Below are positions 29,209 through 37,703 of a DNA stretch of 64,000 nucleotides, in pieces. Under the pieces are notes generated by a model, which saw only the letters and a program-made list of their open reading frames with translations, was not told where the DNA came from and did no database searches. The translations under genes were made by a program, and so were the position numbers. How positions within the stretch are numbered: position 1 is the stretch's first letter; every line of letters starts with the position of its first letter. This DNA comes from WHSW01 sp963705955. GTDB taxonomy: Bacteria > Actinomycetota > Thermoleophilia > Solirubrobacterales > 70-9. Location: the NCBI GenBank assembly GCA_963705955.1, contig CAVPLH010000006.1:1240001-1304000 (forward strand). The letters run 5' to 3'.

Positions 29209-29304
29209 TTCTCGGTCATTGAAACGTCCATGCGAGCGTATTCGTGAGCATCCGGGTTACTACCCGAGAGGAATCGCGAGGGGACACGAACGGAGGGAAG
29301 AGTG

Positions 29305-29761
29305 ATGCGAAGGAAGTGGATTGTCGGGCTCGTCGCGCTGGTCGCGCTCGGCGGCACCGCGGTCGCCGCGGCGTCGGCGTTCGACGGCGGCGACGGCGGC
29401 CGCGACGCCTACGGCCGGGTGACGGTCGATCTCGGCGGGCACGCGAGCCAGGCGGCGCGCCCGGACGCGGCGAAGAAGGGCAAGGCGAAGCCGTCGATCC
29501 TCTACCTGCGCAGCTCGACGCCGCAGACGGTCGACGTGGCGGCACACCGGCCCGCACATCCAGATCGACCTGCGGCAGTGCCCGAAGGGCACGAAGGTCA
29601 TCGACGGCGGCGTCCGGCCGTCGAACACGAACGTCTACGTCCAGGGCAACGAGGTGATCAGCAAGCGCTCCTACCGGGTGCTGATCGGCTTCGACGACGC
29701 CGGCCCGGTCGAGAACTTCAGCGTCACCTCGCACCTGATCTGCATCGGGGGCGTCAAGTAG
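29305..29761 (+). CDS. Secreted protein of unknown function (apparent frameshift)
   Basis: About 152 codons. The signal peptide is clear (MRRKWIVGLVALVALGGTAV, then AAASAFDGG). The mature part is basic, with a frame change near 29543. Homology-like composition resumes as TGPHIQIDLRQCPKGTKVID and ends ENFSVTSHLICIGGVK. Two cysteines could form a disulfide. The Shine-Dalgarno GGAGGG lies about 9 bases before the ATG. A short CGGGT-ACCCG hairpin lies upstream at 29253-29266. No family recognised. Confidence 0.65.
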
Positions 29762-29785
29762 GTGGACGGCGGGGGCCGCGGTGCG

Positions 29786-30058
29786 CTAGTCGCGCATCGC
29801 GGCCTCGACGCCCTGCAGCCGCTCGCGCTCGCCGGTCGGCAGGGTGACGTAGACGGCGCCGTCGCGGTCGAAGCGCCGTCGCGGCTCCATGACGATGATC
29901 CCGGTCGGGCGCCCGCCCTCGTCGTAGGTCCAGATGTCGCCCTCGTCGGTGCGCTCGCGCGAGGACGCATCCGCGTTCGTGATCCGCCCGTAGAGGACGT
30001 CGCTCGGCGGGTCGTAGCTGACGTAGGGAAACGAGTAGCGGCCGGTTCGCACCGCCAC
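29786..30058 (-). CDS. Small DUF2283-like protein
   Basis: A 90-residue acidic protein. The pattern YDPPSDVLYGRI, followed by DIWTYDEGGRPTGIIVMEPR, resembles DUF2283 proteins, which have short beta-strand repeats and no known function. Start GTG at 30058. It lies convergent with the secreted protein. Confidence 0.65.
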   Translation of the reverse strand: MAVRTGRYSFPYVSYDPPSDVLYGRITNADASSRERTDEGDIWTYDEGGRPTGIIVMEPRRRFDRDGAVYVTLPTGERERLQGVEAAMRD

Positions 30059-30103
30059 CGGTGATAGCAGAGCCGCGCCACGGCCTCGACGGGCCGGCGC
30101 GGT

Positions 30104-30601
30104 TCAGTGCGGGTGCTCGCCGCCCGAGAGCAGCCTCACGGCGTGCGGGATCGCCGCGGCGACCGCGGCTCCGGCCTGCTCGATCGCCGGCGGGTTGCCG
30201 GGGAAGTTGACGATCAGCGTGCGCCCGCGGGTGCCGGCGAGCCCGCGCGAGGTCATCCACATCCGCGTGTGCTCGCGCGACGCGGCACGCATCGCCTCGC
30301 CGAACCCGGGCGCCTCGCGGTCGATCACGTCGCGCGTCGCCTCCGGGGTCAGGTCGTCGGGCGAGAAGCCGGTGCCGCCGGTCGTCAGCACGAGATCGCA
30401 GCCTCCGCCGTCGCACCAGTGGCGCAGCCGCTCGGCGATCAGCGCCCGGTCGTCGGCGATCAGCTCGGCGCCGACCACGGTCGCTCCGAGCCGCTCGGCG
30501 AACGCGGCCAGCGCCGGGCCGCTCAGGTCCTCGCCCTCGCCGGCGGACTTCGAGGTCGAGACGGTGATCACGGCGGCGCGGAAGCTCTCCGCTCCGCTCA
30601 C
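30104..30601 (-). CDS. mog: Molybdopterin adenylyltransferase-type protein (MogA/MoaB)
   Basis: About 165 residues of the MoCF-biosynthesis fold, which adenylates molybdopterin before molybdate insertion. Motifs: AVITVSTSKSAGEGEDLSGP, LTTGGTGFSPDDLTPEATRD and NFPGNPPAIEQ. The GTG at 30601 overlaps the stop of the MoaDEC fusion (GTGA), so it is co-translated with the preceding step of the pathway. Confidence 0.92.
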   Translation of the reverse strand: MSGAESFRAAVITVSTSKSAGEGEDLSGPALAAFAERLGATVVGAELIADDRALIAERLRHWCDGGGCDLVLTTGGTGFSPDDLTPEATRDVIDREAPGFGEAMRAASREHTRMWMTSRGLAGTRGRTLIVNFPGNPPAIEQAGAAVAAAIPHAVRLLSGGEHPH

Positions 30602-31767
30602 CGGTCGCGCCTCCACTCGCCGCTCCTGCCGCCGCGCTTTTCGACCAGCTCGATCGCCTCGATCGAGACGCCCCGCTCGAGACCCTTGACCATGTCGTAG
30701 ACGGTCAGCGCCGCGACCGCGCAGGCGGTCATCGCCTCCATCTCGACCCCGGTCCGCGCCGTCGTGCCGGCCTCCGCCGAGAGCAGCACCCGGCCGCCCG
30801 CGGCGTCGACGCTGCCCTCGACGTCGACGAAGTCGAGCGCCAGCGGATGGGCGAGCGGGATCAGCTCCCCGGTCCGCTTCGCGGCCCCGATCCCGGCGAT
30901 CCTCGCGGTCCCCAGCACGTCGCCCTTCGGAGCGTCGCCGCGGGCCAGCGCCGCCGCCGTCGCGGGCGACATCCGCACCCTCGCCTCGGCCCGGGCGCGG
31001 CGCTCGCTGACCGGCTTGTCGCCGACGTCGACCATCCGCGCGCTGCCGGCGTCGTCGAGGTGGGTGAGCCTCGGCGAGCCGGCGCCGTCGGCGGGCGGGA
31101 CCGTGCCCTCGACCCACCGCGCCTCTCCCCCCTCCTCGACCTCACGCTTGAAGATCGGGGCCTCGGCCTTGATCCGGTCGATCGCCCGGCGGGCGCCGGC
31201 GAACGCCTCGCCCCGGTGGGCCGCGGAGACGGCGACGACGACGCTCGGCTCGCCGAGCGGCACCGCCCCGACCCGGTGCTCGGCGGCGGCGGCCTCGAGC
31301 CCGTACTCGCGCACGCATTCGCCGAGGATCGTCCCGATCCGCTCCGCGGCCATCTCGCGGTAGGCCTCGTACTCGAGCCGCTCGACGTCGCGCGTCGTGC
31401 CGCAGAAGACGACCGTCGCGCCGGCGCCGGGACGCCCGACCCTGGCGCCGATCTCGGCCACCGCCAGCGGCTCGTCGGTCACCCGGGCGTGCAGGCCGGG
31501 CGCCTCGGCGGCGCTCTGCGACCCGCCGCTCACCGGGGGGACGAGCGCCAGCTCGTCGCCGGCGCTGACCGGGGCGTCGTCGTCGACGTACTCGCGGTTG
31601 AGCGCGGCCCGGACCGGCATCGCGGCGAGTACCTCGCCGAGGCCCGGCTCGCGGGCCGCGGCCGCGAGCACGTCGGCGACCGTCGCTCCCTCCGGGAGCT
31701 CGAGCGCCAGGCGCTCGCGCCCCGCGCGCTCGCGGAAGATCGCGAACAGACGAACCTCGACCTCCAT
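30598..31767 (-). CDS. MoaD-MoaE-MoaC triple fusion
   Basis: A single 389-residue frame carries three molybdopterin-synthesis functions. Residues 1-~82 are MoaD, ending PPVSGG, the di-glycine that normally must be the free C-terminus for thiocarboxylation. Residues ~90-215 are MoaE (VVFCGTTRD, LEYEAYREMA, IDRIKAEAPIFKREV with catalytic lysines). Residues ~225-389 are MoaC (MVDVGDKPVSERRARAEARV, KRTGELIPLAHPL, EKRGGRSGEW), which makes cyclic pyranopterin monophosphate. A MoaD-MoaE fusion (MoaX) that is cleaved after the di-glycine is known in mycobacteria. Here MoaC is joined as well. Confidence 0.93.
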   Translation of the reverse strand: MEVEVRLFAIFRERAGRERLALELPEGATVADVLAAAAREPGLGEVLAAMPVRAALNREYVDDDAPVSAGDELALVPPVSGGSQSAAEAPGLHARVTDEPLAVAEIGARVGRPGAGATVVFCGTTRDVERLEYEAYREMAAERIGTILGECVREYGLEAAAAEHRVGAVPLGEPSVVVAVSAAHRGEAFAGARRAIDRIKAEAPIFKREVEEGGEARWVEGTVPPADGAGSPRLTHLDDAGSARMVDVGDKPVSERRARAEARVRMSPATAAALARGDAPKGDVLGTARIAGIGAAKRTGELIPLAHPLALDFVDVEGSVDAAGGRVLLSAEAGTTARTGVEMEAMTACAVAALTVYDMVKGLERGVSIEAIELVEKRGGRSGEWRRDR

Positions 31768-31828
31768 CGCCCCATCGTAGATCGGGGTGGGCGGACCGCG
31801 ATCCGCGGGCCCCCGGATCGGGCCCGCC

Positions 31829-33016
31829 TCAGGCGGTCCGGGCGCGGAAGGCGCCGCGCCGCGCCAGCGCGAGGGCGGCGCCGAGGGCGGCGAGGATCGA
31901 GCCCGCGAGCACCGCCGCGTGCCAGCTCTGCGCCTCGATCAGCGAGCCGGCCACCGCGGATCCGGCGGCCGAGCCCGCGATCAGGGCGGTGAGCAGCCAG
32001 GTGAACGACTCGGCGCCCGAGCCCCTCGGCGCCACCGCCCCGACGAGCTGGTTCCGGCTTGCGATCATCGGCGCGATCGGCAGGCCGGCGAGCACCGCCA
32101 GGAGCGCCATCGAGACCGGTGACCAGGCGGCGACGAGCGGCAGGCAGGCGAGCGGGAAGATCAGCGCGATCGTCAGATACGTCTCGACCAGCCCGCTGCG
32201 CAGCTCACGGGCGCCGAACGCCAGGCCGCCGATGCCGCTGGCGCCCGACCAGACCGCGAGCAGGATCCCGGCGAGCGCCGGCGTCCCGTTGTCGGCGCTG
32301 AACGCCGGCAACGCGACCTCGATCGCGCCGATGCAGAAACCGACCGGGAGGGTGGTCAGGGCGATCATCCGGATCGCCGGATCCCCGAGCGGCCCGAGCA
32401 GGCCCGCCGCCACACCGCGGCGCCCACCGGCGCCGAGAGCCGCCGGGAGCCGGGCCATGAAGACGGCCGTGCCGAGCACGACGAGCGCCGCCGAGAGCCC
32501 GAGCGCCGCCTGGGGCCCGGTCAATGCGACGAGCACCGCGGTGATCAACGGCCCGCTCACGAACGAGACCTCGATCATCACCGAGTCGAGCGCGAACGCG
32601 GTCCGGACGAGATCCGGATCTCCGACCAGCCGCGGCCAATGCGAGCGCAGGACCGCGCCGGCGGGCGGATACGCCGACCCGGCGCAGAGCGCCGCGGCGG
32701 CGAGGGCCGCGGCCGGGGCGCCCGCCTCGCCGAGGCCCCAGAGGGCGAGCAGCGCGGTCGCGTGGGTGAGCGCGAGCGGCATCAGCATGCCGGTTCCGCG
32801 TCGATCGACGAGCCGAGCGGCGAGCGGGGCCCCGACCGCGGCGCCGAGCGCGAGCGCGCCGGTGACCAGGCCGGCGATCGCGAACGAGCCCGTGACCTGA
32901 CGCACGAAGAGCACGGTCGCGAGCCCGTTGATCGCGAACGGGAGCCGGATCACCGTGGTCGCGGCGAGCAGCGCCGCCACCTGCGGCCGTCGCAGAAGTC
33001 GCGCGTAGGCGTGCAT
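31829..33016 (-). CDS. Major facilitator superfamily transporter
   Basis: About 395 residues with around twelve hydrophobic spans, Ala/Leu/Gly-rich. The loop between spans 2 and 3 is LAARLVDRRGTG, an MFS motif-A variant. Start ATG 33016 (MHAYARLLRRPQ). Substrate unknown. It sits inside the molybdenum island between moeA and the Moa fusion on the same strand, which may be chance. Confidence 0.85.
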   Translation of the reverse strand: MHAYARLLRRPQVAALLAATTVIRLPFAINGLATVLFVRQVTGSFAIAGLVTGALALGAAVGAPLAARLVDRRGTGMLMPLALTHATALLALWGLGEAGAPAAALAAAALCAGSAYPPAGAVLRSHWPRLVGDPDLVRTAFALDSVMIEVSFVSGPLITAVLVALTGPQAALGLSAALVVLGTAVFMARLPAALGAGGRRGVAAGLLGPLGDPAIRMIALTTLPVGFCIGAIEVALPAFSADNGTPALAGILLAVWSGASGIGGLAFGARELRSGLVETYLTIALIFPLACLPLVAAWSPVSMALLAVLAGLPIAPMIASRNQLVGAVAPRGSGAESFTWLLTALIAGSAAGSAVAGSLIEAQSWHAAVLAGSILAALGAALALARRGAFRARTA

Positions 33017-33129
33017 CCTTCGAGGATGGCAGGCCGCCTCTCGAGGATGGCCGGCCGCGAGGAGCTGAGGCTGGGCCACGGGCGCTTGTACGTGACAACG
33101 GGCTCGAGACGCCTAGACGAATCACTCAT

Positions 33130-33163
33130 CTAGGGCAGGTGCTCGACTAGGGCAGGAGCTCGA
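33130..33163. repeat. 17-bp tandem duplication covering the moeA stop codon
   Basis: CTAGGGCAGG-T-GCTCGA and CTAGGGCAGG-A-GCTCGA are adjacent copies with one mismatch. The right copy is the 3' end of moeA including its stop. The left copy repeats it downstream. An imperfect direct repeat (TCGAGGATGGC-GGCCGC) also lies at about 33018-33058 in the same gap. Confidence 0.7.
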
Positions 33164-34364
33164 TCTCGACCCGCTCGCCGGCGCTGACGGGGCCGGACTC
33201 GGTCGGCACGATCGCGAGCGCGTCGGCGCCCAGCATCGAGGTGAGGATGTGCGAGCCCTGGTCCTTGGTCGGCCGCGCGTGCCAGCCGTCGTCGGCGAGC
33301 TCGAGCCGGCAGCGGACCAGGTGGGCGCGGCCGGGCGCCTTGTCGTAGTCCTCGTCGAGGATCGCCGTCGCCCGCGACGGCCGCCCCTCCGAGCCGAGCA
33401 TCGCGAGGATCGCCGGCCGCGCGAAGAGCGTGAACGTGACCATCGCCGAGACCGGGTTGCCCGGGAGCCCGAAGACCAGCGAGGCCGGCGGACGGACCCC
33501 GAAGTAGGTCGGCTTGCCGGGCCGCAGCGCGACGCCCCAGAAGACCTGCTCGACCCCGAGTGCCGCGAGCGCCGGCCGGACGTGGTCGTGCTCACCGACC
33601 GACACCCCGCCGCTGACCACCGTCAGCTCACCTTCGAGCGCACGCTCGAGCGCCGCGCGGGTCGCGTCCCGGTCGTCGCGGACGATCGCGGCGGTGACGA
33701 GCTCGGCGCCGGCCCGCTCGACGAGGGCGGCGACCGAGTAGGCGTTCGAGTTGCGGATCGCCCCTGGGCGCAGCGGTTCGCCGGGCTCCTGCAGCTCGTC
33801 GCCGGTGGTCAGCACGGTGACCCGCGGGCGCACCGCGCAGGCGACCTCGCCGCGGCCGACCGAGGCGAGCACCCCGAGCTCCGCCGGGCCGAGCCCGGTC
33901 CCCGCGGCGATCACCGTCTCACCGGCGCGGATGTCGTCGCCGGCGCGGCGGATGTCGCGTCCGGCCTCGACCCGGACCCGGATCTCCACCGTGCTCCGGC
34001 CCGCGTCGGTGTCCTCGACCCGGACGACGGCGTCCGCCCCCTCCGGGACCACGGCGCCGGTGGAGATCGCGATCGCCTCGCCCGCTTCGAGCGCCCCGGC
34101 GGCGGGATGGCCGGCGCGCGACTCGCCGACCACCGCGAGGCTCGCCGCGCCGCTGTCGGTATCGGCGGCACGGATCGCGTAGCCGTCCATCGCCGAGCTG
34201 TCGAACCCCGGCACCGGTTCGGCGCTGGTCACGTCCTCGGCGAGGACCCGGCCGAGCGCCGAGCCGACCTCGACCGGCTCGCTCGGCATCGAGATCACGC
34301 GCTCCAGCACCAGCGCGCGGGCGGCTTCGATCTCGGTCAGCTCGGCGGTCATCGGCTCCGGCAT
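33147..34364 (-). CDS. moeA: Molybdopterin molybdenumtransferase MoeA
   Basis: About 405 residues that insert molybdate into adenylated molybdopterin. Motifs: FDSSAMDGYAIRAAD, ISTGAVVPEGADAVVRVED, VTVLTTGDEL, VVSGGVSVGEHDHV and FGLPGNPVSAMVTF. The ATG at 34364 (MPEPMTAEL) is taken; the ATG at 34352 has a closer GGAG. It is divergent from mobA, whose GTG is 27 bases away. Confidence 0.94.
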   Translation of the reverse strand: MPEPMTAELTEIEAARALVLERVISMPSEPVEVGSALGRVLAEDVTSAEPVPGFDSSAMDGYAIRAADTDSGAASLAVVGESRAGHPAAGALEAGEAIAISTGAVVPEGADAVVRVEDTDAGRSTVEIRVRVEAGRDIRRAGDDIRAGETVIAAGTGLGPAELGVLASVGRGEVACAVRPRVTVLTTGDELQEPGEPLRPGAIRNSNAYSVAALVERAGAELVTAAIVRDDRDATRAALERALEGELTVVSGGVSVGEHDHVRPALAALGVEQVFWGVALRPGKPTYFGVRPPASLVFGLPGNPVSAMVTFTLFARPAILAMLGSEGRPSRATAILDEDYDKAPGRAHLVRCRLELADDGWHARPTKDQGSHILTSMLGADALAIVPTESGPVSAGERVEIELLP

Positions 34365-34391
34365 CAGGCTATTTGCTGGCAGACTGGGGAT

Positions 34392-35058
34392 GTGAAGCGG
34401 CCTGTGACCGTTGGCGCGGTGCTCAGCCGGAGGGAGGAGCCGTCGGATGGGCACCCCGAAGGCATTGTCGGAGCTGGGGAGCCGGCCGCTCGTCTCGCGC
34501 GTCGTCAGCACGGTCGGCTCGGCCGGGCTCGAGCCGGTCGTCGTCGCGAAGCCCGACTCGCGCCTGCCGCGCCTCGACTGCCGGGTTCTCAGCGAGCCGA
34601 GCGAGCCGATCCACCCGCTGACCGGGATCGTCGCCGCGCTCGGCGCCAGCGCCGGGCGCGGAGTGGTCGCGATCGCCTGCGACATGCCGTTCGTCCCCGC
34701 AAAGCTGCTCACCTGGATCGCCCAGCTCGAGGAGCCGATCGCGGTCTGCGAGATCGGCGGGCGGCTCGAGCCGCTGCTCGGGCGCTACTCGCCGCAGGTC
34801 GCGTCCCGCCTCGCCGATTCGCTCGCCGCCGGCGCGGCGATGCGCGACGCGGTCGCCGAGCTCGACCCGTTCGTGATCGCGGAGGACCGCGTCGCGCGGT
34901 TCGGCGATCCGGAGCGGATCTTCTTCAACGTCAACTCACCCGCCGACCTCGCGGCGGCCGAGGAGCTGCTCGGCGGCAGGGACGGCGGCCGCTTCTCGCT
35001 CGGGATCAGGTCGGGCCGCTTCTCGCCCAGCGACTCCGGCGCCACGAGCGGGCCCTGA
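34392..35058 (+). CDS. mobA: Molybdenum cofactor guanylyltransferase MobA (apparent frameshift)
   Basis: About 222 codons. It attaches GMP to Mo-molybdopterin to form MGD. The nucleotide-binding motif AVL-AGGRSRRMGTPKAL is split by one surplus base at about 34425: GTG at 34392 gives VKRPVTVGAVL in one frame and AGGRSRRMG follows in the next. ACDMPFVPAKLL holds the metal-binding aspartate. It serves the bis-MGD-type oxidoreductase encoded downstream on the opposite strand. Confidence 0.85.
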
Positions 35059-35073
35059 CCGCGGCCCGCGCAG

Positions 35074-35111
35074 CGCCACCCGCCCGCGAGGCTCAACCCG
35101 TGGGCGTGGCG
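35074..35111. terminator. Imperfect hairpin between convergent mobA and the oxidoreductase gene
   Basis: CGCCAC (35074-35079) pairs with GTGGCG (35106-35111), and inner GCCC/GGGC bases extend the stem. It lies between two convergent stops, a typical place for a two-way terminator. No T-tract is present. Confidence 0.4.
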
Positions 35112-35130
35112 GGCGACGAGCGTGAGGTTC

Positions 35131-37359
35131 TCAGCGAGCGGCGGCGGGCGCGGCGTCGCCGGCGCCGACGGCGGCCGCGGTGGCGGCGGCCGGGGCCCGG
35201 CCGGTGACCGGCTCGACGCGCACCGGGATCCCGTTCAGGTGCGCCATCCCCGCGAGTCGCTCGAGGTCCTCCGGCTCCGAGGAGGCGAGCGCGTTGACGT
35301 TCGCGCCACCGGCGGCCGCGGCGACGCTCCAGCCGCCGTCCTGATCCGTGTGGCCCCAGCCGTGCGGGACCGCGATCGTCCCCGGCTTCACCTCGTCGGT
35401 GAGCATCGCGTCGATCTCGATCGAGCCGTGCGGAGAGCTGATCCGGCAGCGCTCGCCGTCGGCGACGCCGAGCCGCTCGGCGTCGGCCGGGTGGACGCGG
35501 GCGGCGTGGGTGCGCCCGCCGCGCATCAGCAGCGGCACGTTGTGCATCCAGGAGTTGTGCGAGCGCAGCTCGCGGAGGCCGATCAGCCGCAGCGGGAAGT
35601 CCGGGTCGTGGCCGTTTCGCGCCGCGAGACGATCCGCCTCGGCGCCGATCTCGGGCGGGTCGAGGCGGACCCGCTTGTCGCGATGGCGGACCTGCTTCGC
35701 GAGCACCGAGGGCGCCAGGTGCTCGGCGAGGACGATCCCGTGCGGGTTTCGCTCCAGCTCGCCGATGCTGAGACGGCCTCGGCGAAGTCCGAACAGGTCG
35801 CCCTTCGGGCCGACGCGGAGCAGCAGGTCGACGAGCCGCCGCGGTGAGAGCTTCAGGCCGGTCCGGCCGATCAGCCGCAGCGCCCGGGAGCTCGAGGGGA
35901 CGACCCCGATCCGCTCCGCGATCTCCTCGATCACCTCCCACTCCTGCCGCGCCTCGCCGCGTGGCTCGACCACCGCGTCGGTCATCTGGATGAACGGGGT
36001 CGAGAACAGGGCGAGGAACGGGAGCGGGAAGTCCTCGCGCTCGTAGAAGGTGGTCGCCGGGAGGACGAAGTCGCAGTTGCGGGAGGTCTCGGTGACGTAG
36101 AGGTCGATCGCGACCGAGAGCTCGAGCCCGGCCATCGCCGCCTCGAGCTCGTCACCGTTCGGGACCGAGAGCACCGGGTTGCCGGCGGAGACGAACATCG
36201 CCCGGATCTGGCCCGGACCCGGCGTCGTCATCTCCTTCGCCATCACCGAGGCGGGCAGCGAGCCGAGCACCTCGGGAAGGTCGCCGACCCGAGAGCGGAG
36301 CTTCGCGTAGCTGCCGGCGCCGATCATGTCGGCGATCCGGCTGAAGTCGATCGGGGGGTCGCCGAACATCGCTCCGCCTTCGCGGTCGAGGTTGCCGGTG
36401 ACCAGGTTGAGGGCGTCGAGCAGGAACGCGACCAGCGTCGCGCTGCGCCCGAGGCAGGAGCCGGTGCGCCCGTAGACGGCCGCGCGCTCGGCCCCGGCGA
36501 GGTCGCGGGCGAGCGCCCGGACCTGGTCGGCGGGGACGCCGCTGCGGCCCTCGGTCTCCTCCGGGGGCAGCGCCGCGCACAGCGAGCGCAGCGCGTCGAC
36601 CCCGCGCGACTGGCGCTCGATCGCCGTCGCGTCCTCGAGCCGTTCGTCGAAGATCACCTGGAGGATCGAGAGCAGCAGCCAGGCGTCGCCGTCGGGATCG
36701 ATCGCGACGTGCTCGAACGCCCGCGCGGTCTCCGAGCGGCGCGGGTCGACGACGACGACGCGCCCGCCGCGCTCGGTGATCGCGTGCAGCTGGTCCTTGA
36801 CCCGCGGCGCGCTGAGGACGCTGCCGTGCGAGACGAGCGGGTTGGCGCCGAGCATCAGCAGGAAGTCGGTGCGGGCGAGGTCGGGGATCGGGACGATGAA
36901 CGGCGAGCCGTAGAGCAGGGCGCTGGCGGCGAACCGGTTCGAGACGTCCTGCGACGACGCCGTGTAGGAGTGCGGCGAGCCGAGCGCGTCGAGGAAGCCC
37001 TTCACCCAGAGCGGGTGCGAGTAGGAGAAGGCGCCCGGGTTGCCCATGTACCAGCCGACCGAGTCGCCGCCGTGCGCGTCGACGATCGCCCCGAGCCGCG
37101 CACCGATCTCGTCCAGGGCCTCGGGCCAGGTGACGCGCTCGAAGCTGCCGTCGCCGCGGCGGCGCAGCGGATGCAGGACCCGGTCAGGGTCGTTCTGGAC
37201 CTCCGCCATCGCGATCCCCTTCGGGCACGCGAAGCCCGCGGAGAGCGGGTGATCGGGGTCGGGCCGAACCTTGGTCAGCCGGCCGTCGGTGACCGTCGCG
37301 ACCATCCCGCAGAGCGGCTCGCAGATCCGGCAGTAGGTGACCTTCTCCTCGGTGGCCAT
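35131..37359 (-). CDS. Molybdopterin (bis-MGD) oxidoreductase, catalytic subunit
   Basis: A 742-residue DMSO-reductase-superfamily enzyme. The N-terminal [4Fe-4S] site is Cys10, Cys13, Cys17 and Cys45 (YCRICEPLCG; FACPKG). Cofactor-binding segments include MLGANPLVSHGS, VVVVDPRRSETA, GRTGSCLGRS and the C-terminal VPHGWGHTDQDGG. At the molybdenum-ligand position the sequence reads SYTASSQD: no Cys or Sec, so Asp138 is the likely ligand. No Tat signal is visible, so it is probably cytoplasmic. No partner subunit is adjacent. Substrate unknown. Start ATG 37359. Confidence 0.88.
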   Translation of the reverse strand: MATEEKVTYCRICEPLCGMVATVTDGRLTKVRPDPDHPLSAGFACPKGIAMAEVQNDPDRVLHPLRRRGDGSFERVTWPEALDEIGARLGAIVDAHGGDSVGWYMGNPGAFSYSHPLWVKGFLDALGSPHSYTASSQDVSNRFAASALLYGSPFIVPIPDLARTDFLLMLGANPLVSHGSVLSAPRVKDQLHAITERGGRVVVVDPRRSETARAFEHVAIDPDGDAWLLLSILQVIFDERLEDATAIERQSRGVDALRSLCAALPPEETEGRSGVPADQVRALARDLAGAERAAVYGRTGSCLGRSATLVAFLLDALNLVTGNLDREGGAMFGDPPIDFSRIADMIGAGSYAKLRSRVGDLPEVLGSLPASVMAKEMTTPGPGQIRAMFVSAGNPVLSVPNGDELEAAMAGLELSVAIDLYVTETSRNCDFVLPATTFYEREDFPLPFLALFSTPFIQMTDAVVEPRGEARQEWEVIEEIAERIGVVPSSSRALRLIGRTGLKLSPRRLVDLLLRVGPKGDLFGLRRGRLSIGELERNPHGIVLAEHLAPSVLAKQVRHRDKRVRLDPPEIGAEADRLAARNGHDPDFPLRLIGLRELRSHNSWMHNVPLLMRGGRTHAARVHPADAERLGVADGERCRISSPHGSIEIDAMLTDEVKPGTIAVPHGWGHTDQDGGWSVAAAAGGANVNALASSEPEDLERLAGMAHLNGIPVRVEPVTGRAPAAATAAAVGAGDAAPAAAR

Positions 37360-37445
37360 GGCGTCGCTCCGCGGACGATTCTTGCATGTGCCCCCGGCTC
37401 TGGCGCTTTCCAGTCGGATCGCGACCCCAGGACGCCGCCAGCGAC

Positions 37446-37661
37446 CTAGTCGCCGCCCCCGACGCGCTCTGCCGCCGCTTCGAGGTCGTCGAGCGAGGCG
37501 CCGGCGCGGCCGCCGACCCAGCACGCAACGGGCGCCGCGATCCGCTCCGAGGAGTGCGCGGCGACGCCGGCCAGGTCGAGGATCCGGGTGATCTCGTCGT
37601 CGGTCGGCGGCTCGGCGCCGAGCTCGGCGGCGAAGCCGTCGATCCACTCGCGTGCGTTCAA
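37446..37661 (-). CDS. DUF6457-type small protein
   Basis: A 71-residue acidic helical protein (NAREWIDGFAAELGAEPPTD, ILDLAGVAAHSSERIAAPVA). This resembles the DUF6457 domain often found next to or fused to MobA-like proteins; function unknown. TTG at 37661 is the start, with GGGAGACGG just upstream. It lies upstream of the oxidoreductase on the same strand and divergent from the TOBE regulator. Confidence 0.72.
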   Translation of the reverse strand: MNAREWIDGFAAELGAEPPTDDEITRILDLAGVAAHSSERIAAPVACWVGGRAGASLDDLEAAAERVGGGD

Positions 37662-37686
37662 CGTCCGTCTCCCTTCGCTTTGATTA

Positions 37687-37703
37687 CCTATGCAATGCTT
37701 AGG
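37687..37703. promoter_or_regulatory. Palindromic operator at the start of the TOBE regulator
   Basis: CCTATGCAATGCTTAGG reads as CCTA-N-GCA-N-TGC-N-TAGG, symmetric at 14 of 17 positions. It lies between the divergent DUF6457 gene and the regulator and overlaps one possible regulator start (37695). Its place fits control of both transcripts by the molybdate-type regulator; binding is inferred. Confidence 0.55.

Noticed and set aside
29210..29250. ECF-type promoter (GAAAC ... CGT) upstream of the secreted protein
   Set aside because: The -10 element fits poorly at either spacing; not convincing.
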